DNA of 32,723 bases, taken from positions 1-32,723 of the forward strand of contig DYNA01000033.1 in assembly GCA_020721325.1 (NCBI GenBank), written 5' to 3'. Origin of the DNA: Paludibacter propionicigenes. GTDB lineage: Bacteria > Bacteroidota > Bacteroidia > Bacteroidales > JAIFNL01. This document shows, piece after piece, positions 1 to 9,654 of this stretch. Numbering within the stretch: the stretch's first letter is position 1; each line of letters opens with the position of its first letter. The translations under genes were made by a program, and so were the position numbers. The notes below the pieces were generated by a model. It did not search any database. It was given only the letters and a program-made list of their open reading frames with translations, and had not been told where the DNA came from.

Positions 1-180
1 TATAATTTAACATATTTATGTATATAGATTGGTGTATTGTATATACCCCAGATTTAATTTTTTTTGAAATAGTTACTTAAACTTTGGCAAAGCTCTTTTT
101 TTTTAATTCAAATAAAAAAAAATAACAAAGTATTTTTTTAAGAAACTTTAAATTTGCAAATTTGTTGCTAACGAATTGAG

Positions 181-260
181 AGTTATGGTATCAATTGCTT
201 GCAAAATACCATGAATTTAAAGAGCAAAAAGCTGTTTATTAACGAATTGATACGATAACT
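181..260. repeat. Palindromic intergenic element, copy 1
   Basis: The arms AGTTATGGTATCAATT (181-196) and AATTGATACGATAACT (245-260) are reverse complements at 15 of 16 positions, with a 48-nt centre. The element starts about 30 nt past the stop of the thioredoxin-like gene on the minus strand, so a transcript of that gene would run into it. A diverged copy lies at 2185-2268. The short centre cannot encode a transposase. It could be a REP- or MITE-like repeat or a 3' hairpin; which one is not resolved. The remainder of 1-289 is AT-rich and shows no gene. Confidence 0.6.
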
Positions 261-289
261 TTCGGATTTTGGAAGAAACTAAAAAAACA

Positions 290-622
290 TTATGAAAACA
301 TCATTTCATAAGGTCTTTGCATGGTTTCTTGTAGTTCACCTAAGCCAATATTTCTGCTTTTGCGCACCAGTTCACGCCCATCGACAAAGATGAGCAATGT
401 GGGAACAGCAAAAACGCTGTTTTGAGCTGCTACTTCTGCTGATTCTTTTGTATTTACATAAAAAAGTGCCGTTTGCGGAAATTCTTCGGTAAATAACTCT
501 TCTACTTTGGGTTTCAATACTTTACAAACATTGCACTCATGGTGCGAAAAATAGTAAAGTGCTGCTGCATTTTCTTGTTTGCTGCTTTCAAATTCTTCTA
601 CGCTGGTTATGGTTTTGTACAT
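290..622 (-). CDS. Thioredoxin-like fold protein
   Basis: A 110-residue single-domain protein with the thioredoxin layout. The redox-active CNVC motif sits at about residues 30-33 after a hydrophobic strand (AALYYFSHHECNVC), and the conserved cis-proline appears in FAVPTLLIF at about residue 73. There is no signal peptide, so it should be cytoplasmic. The active site differs from the CGPC of housekeeping thioredoxin, so its partner may be a peroxiredoxin or reductase, or it may be a general thiol reductant; this is inferred. It is the last gene of a likely prs / CoA-binding / thioredoxin-like operon and lies 133 nt after the CoA-binding gene. The start at 622 gives a normal N-terminal strand. 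Confidence 0.85.
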   Translation of the reverse strand: MYKTITSVEEFESSKQENAAALYYFSHHECNVCKVLKPKVEELFTEEFPQTALFYVNTKESAEVAAQNSVFAVPTLLIFVDGRELVRKSRNIGLGELQETMQRPYEMMFS

Positions 623-755
623 TTTTTTATTTTTTTTTCAAATTTTTGATAAATTGTTGCAGAAAGTTTTTTTATTGCTTAAAAAATAATTTTTTTTTTG
701 AAAATGAATTTTTTAAAATTTCTAATTTTATCGTTTTATAATTTTAAAAAATTAC

Positions 756-1115
756 CTAAAACATTCCGATACTAAGCATAACCAGCGTACAATATTCAAC
801 ACATTCGATGCCTTTTTGAGTTAAAATATTTTGGAGTTCGTTGTTTTCTGTACCCGGATTAAAAATAACTCGTTTGGGGTTTAAATCCAATAAGTAATTG
901 TAATATTCTTGTTGTGCATTTATACCTAAATATAAAGTTACGGTATGGATATTTTCTAACATCGGTTTTCCGTTAATTATTTGTAAACCGTTGATAGAGC
1001 CTTTTTTAATGCCTATCGGAAAGGTTTCAATTCCATTTTTTTGCAAAAGCAAAACCGCTTTATGTGCATAGCGTTCGGGGTTTGGGCTTGCGCCCAAAAC
1101 AATGGTTGGTTTCAT
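756..1115 (-). CDS. CoA-binding domain protein (YccU-like)
   Basis: This 119-residue protein has the Rossmann-like CoA-binding fold of the small YccU/succinyl-CoA-synthetase-like family. It shows an N-terminal nucleotide loop VLGASPNPERYAHKAV (residues 6-21), an FPIG motif after the second strand, a central TLYLGINAQQ segment and a VIFNPGTENNEL segment. Families of this size are stand-alone CoA-binding domains whose ligand has seldom been proven biochemically. The C-terminal ECVEYCTLVML segment carries two cysteines, which fits the redox neighbour downstream only by inference. It follows prs with a 9-nt gap, so the two are almost certainly co-transcribed. Confidence 0.85.
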   Translation of the reverse strand: MKPTIVLGASPNPERYAHKAVLLLQKNGIETFPIGIKKGSINGLQIINGKPMLENIHTVTLYLGINAQQEYYNYLLDLNPKRVIFNPGTENNELQNILTQKGIECVEYCTLVMLSIGMF

Positions 1116-1124
1116 AAATTTTTT

Positions 1125-2057
1125 TTAAAAAATAAAATTACTACTGATAGAGTGATAGTTAGGAATTTTTTTTATTACATCGGCAAATAAATTTGCAATG
1201 GTAACGATTTTAATTTTTTCGGTTTCCTGTACGGGCAGCGAATCGGTTACAATAACTTCAGTAAGAGCAGATTGGGCTATTCGTTCGTAAGCCGGACCCG
1301 AAAAAACGCCGTGGGTAGCTATCACTCGCACACTAATGGCGCCTTTGTCCATAATTTTTTGTGCTGCCATAGTTATACTTCCTGCGGTGTCTATCATGTC
1401 ATCTACCAATACAACATTTTTGCCTTTTACATCACCTATTACGGTCATTGCTCCAACTTCGTTTGGTCGAGTTCGGCTTTTATGACAAATAACTAATTCG
1501 GTATTTAAAAATTTTGAATACGCATTGGCTCGTTTTGAACCTCCGGTATCGGGCGATGCAATGATTAAATTTTCTAAATTAAGGCTCTGAATATAAGGCA
1601 CAAAAACCGAAGATGCGTACAAATGGTCAACGGGAACATCAAAGAATCCTTGAATTTGGTCGGCGTGCAAATCCATAGTTATTATACGCGAAACACCCGC
1701 CGCAGCCAACAAATTGGCTACCAATTTTGCTCCGATAGAAACTCTGGGGCGGTCTTTTCTGTCTTGGCGAGCAAAGCCAAAGTAGGGAATAACGGCTGCT
1801 ATTTTGTAAGCCGAAGCACGGCTGGCAGCATCTACCATTGCCAATAATTCAAATAAATTATCGGTAGGCATAAAGGTAGATTGAATAATAAAAACGTAGT
1901 GTCCACGAACGGTTTCATCGAAAGCGGGCTGAAATTCGCCATCGCTAAAGCGCAAAACGGTATTTTTGCCAAGTTCGGTTCCGTAACTTTTTACTATTTT
2001 TTCACTTAAAAATCGAGTGGCTGTACCCGAAAAGATTTTTACTTTGGCTTGATTCAT
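1125..2057 (-). CDS. prs: Ribose-phosphate pyrophosphokinase (PRPP synthetase)
   Basis: Makes 5-phosphoribosyl 1-pyrophosphate from ribose 5-phosphate and ATP for purine, pyrimidine, histidine and NAD synthesis. At 310 residues it is the normal class I length. Visible signatures are the early FSDGE motif, the ATP loop YFGFARQDRKDRPR (about residues 92-105), the catalytic-region histidine in MDLHADQIQGFF, the ribose-phosphate region SPDTGGSKRA and the PRPP-binding loop VVLVDDMIDTAGS. Nothing conserved appears missing. It is the first gene of a three-gene minus-strand unit and is preceded by a TAnnTTTG promoter element. The HaeII-like restriction cassette lies immediately upstream. Confidence 0.97.
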   Translation of the reverse strand: MNQAKVKIFSGTATRFLSEKIVKSYGTELGKNTVLRFSDGEFQPAFDETVRGHYVFIIQSTFMPTDNLFELLAMVDAASRASAYKIAAVIPYFGFARQDRKDRPRVSIGAKLVANLLAAAGVSRIITMDLHADQIQGFFDVPVDHLYASSVFVPYIQSLNLENLIIASPDTGGSKRANAYSKFLNTELVICHKSRTRPNEVGAMTVIGDVKGKNVVLVDDMIDTAGSITMAAQKIMDKGAISVRVIATHGVFSGPAYERIAQSALTEVIVTDSLPVQETEKIKIVTIANLFADVIKKIPNYHSISSNFIF

Positions 2058-2102
2058 TTTGTATTTTATAATTTATGAAGAAATATAATCGTTATCGGAC
2101 TG

Positions 2103-2110
2103 CAAAATTA
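2103..2110 (-). promoter_or_regulatory. Putative -7 promoter element for prs
   Basis: On the minus strand this reads TAATTTTG, a full match to the Bacteroidota -7 consensus TAnnTTTG, 45 nt upstream of the prs ATG. The -33 position about 20 nt further upstream is only T-rich (TTTT instead of TTTG), so the call rests on one box and on position. Confidence 0.4.
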
Positions 2111-2184
2111 TAAATTAAAAATGAATTATTAAAAAATTGATTGCGTAAATTAATTGCAACCTAAATTTATGCTATGAAAAATAA

Positions 2185-2268
2185 GATAGACATCGCATCA
2201 ATGAGTAAAAAAAAGCTGTTATTGATTAATTTCTATGCCTTTTGCAATTAATTGATATGATGGCTATC
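2185..2268. repeat. Palindromic intergenic element, copy 2
   Basis: The arms GATAGACATCGCATCAAT (2185-2202) and ATTGATATGATGGCTATC (2251-2268) are reverse complements at 15 of 18 positions, again with a 48-nt centre. Read on the minus strand, an ungapped 80-base alignment to the element at 181-260 matches at roughly two thirds of positions (hand count 52 of 80), including the TATCAATT arm core and TTGCAAAA in the centre. On the plus strand both centres carry AAAAAGCTGTT. Equal size, equal spacing and shared core suggest a common origin. Confidence 0.55.
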
Positions 2269-2444
2269 TGTTGTTCCGGATAAATTTGGGGATTTAAAGT
2301 ATTTTACTGCAAAAGGTAATTTTGCTAAAGTTTAATTTTTTTTGGCAAAGTTCTAATTATAAAATAATTACATTAAATAAAAGCTCAAAATATAACCAAG
2401 TGAAAAGAATTAAAATTATCATACAGCCCTTGTTCTTTAGTCAT

Positions 2445-3513
2445 TTAACTATCAACTTCCCAATTTTTATCTTTTAATTTGTCAGAACCACGTTGTTTAT
2501 AAAATTTCATAAAATCAGTGGTATATGTTGCTGGAAATTCGACTTTTATTTCGTTTGTGAGTTTTTTTAGAACTTTATCACCAATAGTTTTTGAAAATTT
2601 ACCACGCAATGCCTTTTCATACCAATTTAAAAGGTCTGTTTCGGTTACAATGCTTTGTATTTTGGATTTCCAACCAATTTGATTTAGAACCGAAACGATT
2701 ATTTTTTGCTCTGTATCTTTGCATACAATAACAATTCTATCAGCCGAAACCGAACTCACAATGTTTTCTGCAAGTTCCTCTGTTAATGATAGATGTTTAA
2801 TTTGAATAGCAAGTCCAAAATTTGCCCACATATCAAGTCCTCTATCCGCTGCATTTGTTACGCCTACACGATTAATTCGTGCTTTTAGTTTTATACTTGT
2901 TTGTTTGGGCGAAAGTTGGATTACTCGTTTTGCAAAATCCTCAAATTCTTTTAAAATCTCTGATTTTGCAGGATTTAAACTAACCTCAACTGAAACTTCC
3001 AACGCCTCAACTAATGCGGAAAATAATGAATAAACTACTATTTCGTAAATTTTATCAATGCTGCGTCTTAATCCGGGTTCATTCCAGAACAAAGCTAAAA
3101 ATTCATCTAATTTGAAAGTTGATTTGTTGTGTGTTTGGCAATAATCAAGCCCCGAAGACATTTGAGCAAATCGTTGTGCGAATTTCTGATAAATGTAAGC
3201 CTCTACAATTCCATTTTTTTGTTCGGTTTTCTTTATCGAGCGCATCTAAAACAAGCGGTGGAATAGCATTGTCGTTAAAAACATCATCTTGATAACGTGC
3301 TGATGATGTAGAAGTTCTGCCCAAAAATCTGATACAAACTACATCACGCCATTTTTTTGAAGGACTTCTATATGTTTCTAATTCAATTAGTTTTATATCC
3401 TTTTCAATTCTATCGCGATAAAGAATTTCAGCAACTTGAATTGGTTTATACAGATGAACACGACCTTTCTCAATTACCTTATCCAGCGACTTTTTTGCTT
3501 CTTTTATATTCAT
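2445..3513 (-). pseudogene. HaeII-family type II restriction endonuclease, frameshifted
   Basis: Two overlapping ORFs (3145-3513 and 2445-3245) together make one HaeII/NgoBI-type endonuclease, a family cutting RGCGCY. The N-terminal part MNIKEAKKSLDKVIEKGR...LYKPIQVAEILYRDR and the C-terminal part with IYEIVVYSLF, RVGVTNAADRGLDMW, IQIKHLSLTEELAENIVSS and VTETDLLNWYEKALRGK match the family as I recall it. Removing one A from the A7 tract at 3214-3220 joins ...DKENRTK to NGIVEAYIYQ and gives about 355 residues, close to the roughly 350 of HaeII. The start at 3513 overlaps the methyltransferase end by 35 nt. As written, the first frame ends after 122 residues, so no full enzyme is made unless the tract slips. 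It could be a real mutation, a phase-variable tract or an assembly error. Confidence 0.85.
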
Positions 3514-4477
3514 TTTGTGGTTCCAAAAATGTTAATTGTACCGGCTCGTTTTGAGCCTTATGATTTTGTTCTAATGCTTTTATCATTTCACCTGCAATTG
3601 CTTTAATTACCGGCACAGAAACTGAATTTCCTGCGACTTTTCTTGCTTGTGAATACGGTATATTGATTTTAAATGTATCAGGGAAACCTTGTATTCTCAA
3701 CATTTCTCTATCAGTAAGTCGTCTTATACCATTTACTACTAAATAATTATAGCTGCCACCTGCACGCAAAGCACAGGAATAGGGCAATGCAGAAATATTA
3801 CCGCCAATGTTTTCATGCCACACCGAAGGAACAGGTGGATTTCCTTTAACTGCTGCAAATCTCTTTTGTCTTAATTCCTCTGATAAAAAATAATTTTGGG
3901 GAATTTCATCGTCATTTTGTAATATTTCGGTCAATGGTTTGTAATACCCCAAAGGTTTTGGAAATTTAAAATGTATCGGGTTCAGAAATCCAACAATATA
4001 AATCCGCTCTCTTTTTTGCGGTAATCCAAAATCAAGCGAATTAAAAACTTTGTGGTAAACAGTATATCCCAAATTTTTGAGTTTCTCTAAAATAACCCCA
4101 AAAGTTTGTCCATTATCGTGCGTAGTTAATCTTTTTACATTTTCAAGTAAAAATGCTTGTGGTTTTTTGGCTTCTAAAATTGCCTCAATATTAAAAAATA
4201 ATGTTCCTCTTGTATCTGCAAAACCTAAACCTTTTCCCGCTATACTAAACGGTTGGCATGGAAAACCTGCCAATAATATATCGTGGTCGGGTACATCAAT
4301 CGGATTTATTTCGTTGATATCGCCAAACGGTTTTTCGCCAAAATTAGCTTCGTACATGGTTTGCGCTGCTTTATCCCACTCGGAAGAAAACACATTTTCG
4401 CAGCCAAAAGCATCAAAACCTAACCTAATACCACCAATTCCGGCGAAAAGGTCAATCGTTTTATATATTTTTGCCAT
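3479..4477 (-). CDS. DNA (cytosine-5) methyltransferase, HaeII-like
   Basis: This 332-residue C5-cytosine methyltransferase has all main motifs in order: the AdoMet loop DLFAGIGGIRLGF (residues 8-20, motif I), the catalytic Cys in AGFPCQPFSIAGKG (about 70-83, motif IV), ENVKRL (motif VI), LPQKRERIYIVGF (motif VIII), a variable target-recognition region at about 190-250, then LTDREMLRIQGFP and VAGNSVSVPV (motifs IX and X). It overlaps the HaeII-family endonuclease by 35 nt, so it probably methylates RGCGCY; the specificity is inferred from that partner. It looks intact, as expected when the nuclease is off, since losing the methylase first would be toxic. It begins 114 nt after the SpmAB stop. 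Confidence 0.95.
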   Translation of the reverse strand: MAKIYKTIDLFAGIGGIRLGFDAFGCENVFSSEWDKAAQTMYEANFGEKPFGDINEINPIDVPDHDILLAGFPCQPFSIAGKGLGFADTRGTLFFNIEAILEAKKPQAFLLENVKRLTTHDNGQTFGVILEKLKNLGYTVYHKVFNSLDFGLPQKRERIYIVGFLNPIHFKFPKPLGYYKPLTEILQNDDEIPQNYFLSEELRQKRFAAVKGNPPVPSVWHENIGGNISALPYSCALRAGGSYNYLVVNGIRRLTDREMLRIQGFPDTFKINIPYSQARKVAGNSVSVPVIKAIAGEMIKALEQNHKAQNEPVQLTFLEPQNEYKRSKKVAG

Positions 4478-4591
4478 AAAATCTTATTTTACTTTTTTTG
4501 ACAATGATATTCAAGATTTTTTTTTCTATAAATTATTTTTTATTTTAAGTTATATCGTTGAATTTATTTTCGGTTGGAGATATTAAAATTT

Positions 4592-5824
4592 TTACGCATA
4601 AAACAAATAAGAAATAAAAATGGCTGCAATAACACCTGCTAAGTCGGCTAAAAGTCCGGCAGTAATGGCATAGCGCGTATTGCGAACGCTAATGGAACCA
4701 AAGTAAACGGCTATAATGTAAAAAGTTGTATCGGTAGCACCTTGAAATGTAGCGGCAACTTTGGCTGTAAACGAATCTACCCCGTAAGTATTCATGGCTT
4801 CTATCATCATTCCGCGCGAGCCGCTTCCGCTGAGCGGGCGCATGATAGCTGTGGGAAGTGCATCAACAAATCCGGTATCGAGATTCATTGCCGAGATGAT
4901 AAATCGTATGCCGTCCATTAAAAAATCCATGGCGCCGGAAGCTCTGAAAACGCCAATGGCTATTAAAATGGCTACTAAATATGGAATTATCATTATTGAG
5001 GTTGAAAATCCTTCTTTTGCACCTTCTATAAATGTTTCGTAAATATTAATTTTATTTTTTAAACCTACTAAAATAAACGAAATGATAATGGAAAAAAGAA
5101 TAAATGTACCGGAAACTGATGAAACAGTTGAAATTTCTTCTTGCGAAAGCGAAACAAAATAAAAAATGAGCAAACTCACTAAAAGGGAAAAACCACCAAT
5201 AAAACCCAAAATTACTTTATTGAACAAATTGATGCGTTGGTAAAGCGAAGTAACAATGATTCCAACCATAGTAGAAAAAAAAGTGCTGAGCAAAATAGGA
5301 ATAAAAACTTCGGAAGGGTTTGAAGAGCCATTGGCAGCTAAAATAGCCATTACCGCTACCGGAATGATGGTTAAACCCGAAGTGTTGAGAACCAAAAACA
5401 TAATTTGAGCGTTTGAAGCCACGTCTTTATTGGGGTTAAGCTCTTGGAGTTCTTTCATGGCTTTTAGTCCCATGGGCGTTGCGGCGTTGTCTAAGCCAAG
5501 CATATTGGCTGCAATGTTCATTATTATCGAGCCATTGGCAGGGTGGTCTTCAGGAATTTCGGGGAAAAGTTTTCTAAAAAGAGGTGCGGCTAACTTGGCT
5601 ATAATGCGTATCATGCCTCCTTTTTCGCCTATTTTCATTATTCCCAGCCACATTGTCATTGCGCCGGTAAGCCAAAGCGATATTTCAAATCCCAATTTGG
5701 CATTGTCGAAAGTGCTGGTTATCAATGCCGGAAAGATTTCTACATTTCCGAAAAAAACTAATTCAACTACACCTATTATAAAGGCTATCAAGAAGAATGC
5801 TATCCAAATATAATTTAATACCAT
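4592..5824 (-). CDS. SpmA-SpmB fused nucleoside-recognition (Gate) membrane protein
   Basis: A 410-residue multi-pass membrane protein with two Gate/nucleoside-recognition domains. The N-terminal half carries the SpmA signature NIAANMLGLDNAATPMGLKA. The C-terminal half carries SpmB-like motifs RPLSGSGSRGMM and GATDTTFYIIAVYFGS. In Bacillus these are the separate spore-maturation proteins SpmA and SpmB; fused versions occur in non-spore-forming bacteria, where the role is unknown, possibly transport of a small solute. I start at MVLNYIWIAFF (5824) rather than the ORF-track 5896, because the extra 24 residues are lysine/asparagine/phenylalanine-rich translation of AT-rich spacer and the first membrane helix follows directly. 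It lies downstream of the ABC-F gene, with a hairpin between them. Confidence 0.88.
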   Translation of the reverse strand: MVLNYIWIAFFLIAFIIGVVELVFFGNVEIFPALITSTFDNAKLGFEISLWLTGAMTMWLGIMKIGEKGGMIRIIAKLAAPLFRKLFPEIPEDHPANGSIIMNIAANMLGLDNAATPMGLKAMKELQELNPNKDVASNAQIMFLVLNTSGLTIIPVAVMAILAANGSSNPSEVFIPILLSTFFSTMVGIIVTSLYQRINLFNKVILGFIGGFSLLVSLLIFYFVSLSQEEISTVSSVSGTFILFSIIISFILVGLKNKINIYETFIEGAKEGFSTSIMIIPYLVAILIAIGVFRASGAMDFLMDGIRFIISAMNLDTGFVDALPTAIMRPLSGSGSRGMMIEAMNTYGVDSFTAKVAATFQGATDTTFYIIAVYFGSISVRNTRYAITAGLLADLAGVIAAIFISYLFYA

Positions 5825-5950
5825 GAAATTTATTTTTTTGTAAAAAAAGTTTATTACTAAAATTTTGTTTCGATTTTTTTTTTTCAAAGGAAACAATAAA
5901 ATTTCATTTTACCAAATCTATTTGCAAGCGGTTTTTTCTTAAAAAGTAAA

Positions 5951-5981
5951 AACCAGACGAGTTTTTAAAACCTGTCTGGTT
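5951..5981 (-). terminator. Hairpin between the ABC-F gene and spmAB
   Basis: AACCAGAC (5951-5958) and GTCTGGTT (5974-5981) form a perfect 8-bp stem. On the minus strand it is followed by a T-rich run (TTTACTTTTTAAG), and it lies 83 nt past the ABC-F stop. This fits an intrinsic terminator for that gene. The 15-nt loop is longer than usual. Confidence 0.5.
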
Positions 5982-6019
5982 AATAATCAATTTGTTATTA
6001 AAAAAGATAAATGATTTTT

Positions 6020-6050
6020 CAAACAGTAAGTTTGGAAAAGTTACCGTTTG
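6020..6050 (-). terminator. Second, weaker hairpin past the ABC-F stop
   Basis: CAAACAGTAA (6020-6029) faces TTACCGTTTG (6041-6050), a stem of nine pairs with one A/C mismatch. It begins 14 nt after the ABC-F stop on the minus strand. No strong U-run follows (AAAAATCATTT), so it may protect the 3' end rather than terminate. Confidence 0.3.
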
Positions 6051-6063
6051 AAGTATCGTTGGT

Positions 6064-7749
<1,686 letters not shown>

Positions 7750-7891
7750 TTAAAAACAATATTTTAAGAAAAAACATTTTTTTTTAATAAACTTTAAGAG
7801 TTCATATTTGAAAAAAAGTATTTAGTATTGTATTTTTATAAAAAATAATTCTTTACTTTTTCAAAAAAAAATTTTAATTAAAAATAAGTTT

Positions 7892-8881
7892 ATGATGCAG
7901 AAAATTAGAATGATTTTGGTTTTTACTTTGTTTGTTATAGCTTGCAACCAAGAACAGACAAGTAAATTGCACTTACCCTCTGTGAATGGAAAAGCGGGCG
8001 AAGTGCTTTTGATATTGGAAGATGGCTATTGGCAAGATACCATTGGCAATTATTTTAAGGACTTACTTTTGGCAGAAGTGCCGGGTTTGCCTCAAATAGA
8101 GCCGCTTTTTGATGTTTCGCAAATTCCTAATTCCGGTTTTTCAAAAATGTTGCAAGCCAGCCGAAATATTGTAAGGGTAAACATTCAAAAAGGATTTAAA
8201 CCGGCAATAAATTTCAAAAAAGATGTTTGGGCTGAGCCTCAAATTTACATTCAAATGCAAGCTCCCAATGAGCAAGAACTCTTGAATCTGCTCGATAAAC
8301 ATGGCATTCAAATGGTTGATTATCTGCTTGAAGCAGAGCGAAATCGAAATTTCATTAGAGCAAAACAGTATGAAGCCATTGAAATAGAACGCAAATTAAA
8401 ATCAAAGCATCAATTGAGCATGATAATACCTAAAGATTTTCAACTTTACGATGAGAAAAAAAAATTTATTTGGCTAAAAAAGGAAACTCGAAATTACATG
8501 ATGGGCATTTTTATTTATTATTACAATTATACCGATACAAATACTTTTTCGGTTGAGTATTTAATTCATAAGCGCGACTCGGTGTTAAAACTCAATGTTC
8601 CGGGCGAAAACAAAGGAAGTTACATGACTACCGAGCATCGAATTGACCCGGTTTTGGCGCATTTGAAATATAAAAAACGGTATTTTGCCGAAGTGAGAGC
8701 GCGTTGGGACGTGGTGAATGATGCCATGGGCGGACCTTTTGTCAGTTATACTACTTTGGATAAAAAAAGAAATAGAATAGTTACGCTCGAAGGATTTGCT
8801 TATTATCCCAACAATAACAAGCGCGATTTAATTCGCCAGCTCGAAGCCATTTTATTAACAGTAGATTTTGAAGACAAATAA
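7892..8881 (+). CDS. DUF4837 family lipoprotein
   Basis: A 329-residue protein with a lipoprotein signal: basic start MMQKIR, hydrophobic core and lipobox VIAC with the modifiable Cys at about residue 18. The mature part matches the Bacteroidota DUF4837 family as I know it: SVNGKAGEVLLILEDGYW near the start, a VPGLPQIEPLFDVSQIP segment, EAERNRNFIRAKQYEAIE in the middle, and the end AMGGPFVSYTTLDKKRNRIVTLEGFAYYP. The role is unknown; it should sit on the periplasmic or outer-membrane face. It is divergent from the ABC-F gene and convergent with the PhnB-like gene. No clear promoter with correct spacing was found; TAGTATTG at 7823-7830 is an imperfect -7 candidate. Confidence 0.88.
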   Translation: MMQKIRMILVFTLFVIACNQEQTSKLHLPSVNGKAGEVLLILEDGYWQDTIGNYFKDLLLAEVPGLPQIEPLFDVSQIPNSGFSKMLQASRNIVRVNIQKGFKPAINFKKDVWAEPQIYIQMQAPNEQELLNLLDKHGIQMVDYLLEAERNRNFIRAKQYEAIEIERKLKSKHQLSMIIPKDFQLYDEKKKFIWLKKETRNYMMGIFIYYYNYTDTNTFSVEYLIHKRDSVLKLNVPGENKGSYMTTEHRIDPVLAHLKYKKRYFAEVRARWDVVNDAMGGPFVSYTTLDKKRNRIVTLEGFAYYPNNNKRDLIRQLEAILLTVDFEDK

Positions 8882-9081
8882 TTCGTTGATTGTTACACTG
8901 TTGGTAGTGTCTTGGTTGTATATGTGCAAAAATAAATTGATATAGATTATTAATAAAAAAAGTGCTTTAAACTCATTTTTTTTAGTTTTTTATTTTGTTG
9001 AATATCAAAAAATTGTATTTTTGTTAAAACCAAAACAGTATCCATTAAATTTGATGTAAATCAAAAAAAATCAATATTTTA

Positions 9082-9123
9082 CACAAAGAACATTAAGAAT
9101 TAACCTTCTTAGTGTTCGTTGTG
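9082..9123. terminator. Long hairpin between convergent genes
   Basis: CACAAAGAACATTAAGAA (9082-9099) faces TTCTTAGTGTTCGTTGTG (9106-9123): 18 positions with one mismatch and one wobble, and a 6-nt loop. It sits between the ends of the DUF4837 gene (plus) and the VOC gene (minus), so it could stop both transcripts. On the minus strand it is followed by TAAAATATTGATTTTTTTT, a fair U-rich tail; on the plus strand the tail is poor. The rest of 8882-9162 shows nothing coding. Confidence 0.55.
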
Positions 9124-9162
9124 AACTTCTTTGCCTTTTGGGGAAATATTTTTTTAAAATGG

Positions 9163-9615
9163 TTATTCAATGTCGGTTTGTTGATTTAACTCCATATTAA
9201 TCATCCAATTGATGCCGAATTTATCCACAAACATACCGAAATAAGCACCCCAAAAAGTTTCGCCCAAAGGCATGGTTGTTTGTCCGCCCTGCGAAAGCCC
9301 CTCAAACAGGCGATTGGCTTCTTCTTTAGTATCGGTATTAATAGAAATTGAGAAATTATTTCCAAAAACCGCTGCCGGTTGTCCGAAAGCCTCTGAAACA
9401 TCACTTCCCATTAAAACCGTTTCTTGGCTGATAGGCAAGTTTACATGCATAATCTGATTTTTAGCACTTTCGGGCAACGGTGGCATTCCTTCTTGCTGGG
9501 GCATTTCGCCCAAAGTGCTGATATATGAAAATTCACCCCCAAAAACCAACTTATAAAAGTTAAATGCCTCAAGGCAGTTTCCGTTAAAGTTTAGATAAAT
9601 ATTTACATTTGTCAT
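9163..9615 (-). CDS. PhnB-like VOC (glyoxalase-fold) protein
   Basis: This 150-residue single-domain protein of the vicinal-oxygen-chelate superfamily is PhnB/3-demethylubiquinone-methyltransferase-like. It opens with the typical VNIYLNFNGNCLEAFNFYKLVFGG, has LMGSDVSEAFGQP in the middle, FSISINTDTKEEANRLFEGLSQGG as the linker helix, and ends with FWGAYFGMFVDKFGINWMIN. The metal-binding pattern of true glyoxalase I is not obvious, and members of this subfamily rarely have a proven reaction. It is cytoplasmic, with no signal. It is 39 nt after the pentapeptide-repeat gene and is the last gene of the minus-strand array. Confidence 0.88.
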   Translation of the reverse strand: MTNVNIYLNFNGNCLEAFNFYKLVFGGEFSYISTLGEMPQQEGMPPLPESAKNQIMHVNLPISQETVLMGSDVSEAFGQPAAVFGNNFSISINTDTKEEANRLFEGLSQGGQTTMPLGETFWGAYFGMFVDKFGINWMINMELNQQTDIE

Positions 9616-9654
9616 TGTACTTTTTTTTATAAAAAATGAATACTTATTTTAAAA

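Larger units (their letters stand above)
2058..2444. other. Non-coding gap between prs and the restriction gene
   Basis: These 387 bases hold no credible ORF. They contain the prs promoter element and a palindromic element (2185-2268). The part next to the endonuclease stop (2269-2444) is plain AT-rich sequence with no clear terminator hairpin. The gap may be one edge of the inserted restriction-modification cassette. Confidence 0.6.

Noticed and set aside
3205-3245. Programmed ribosomal frameshift in the endonuclease
   Set aside because: The A7 tract would favour a -1 slip, but -1 leads to ATG GAA TTG TAG, an immediate stop. Joining the frames needs +1 or loss of one A, so mutation, polymerase slippage or assembly error are better explanations.
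4541-4575. Half-arm of the palindromic element at the other edge of the restriction cassette
   Set aside because: AAGTTATATCGTTGAATT shares only short pieces with the arm and needs a gap; not distinguishable from chance in AT-rich sequence.
4077-4586. 169-aa plus-strand ORF opposite the C5 methyltransferase
   Set aside because: Antisense to conserved methyltransferase motifs and without recognisable features.
1338-4936. GGCGCC sites (1338-1343 and 4931-4936) as a sign of avoidance of the HaeII target
   Set aside because: Only two exact sites were noticed by eye, but few are expected in such low-GC DNA, so no avoidance can be claimed.
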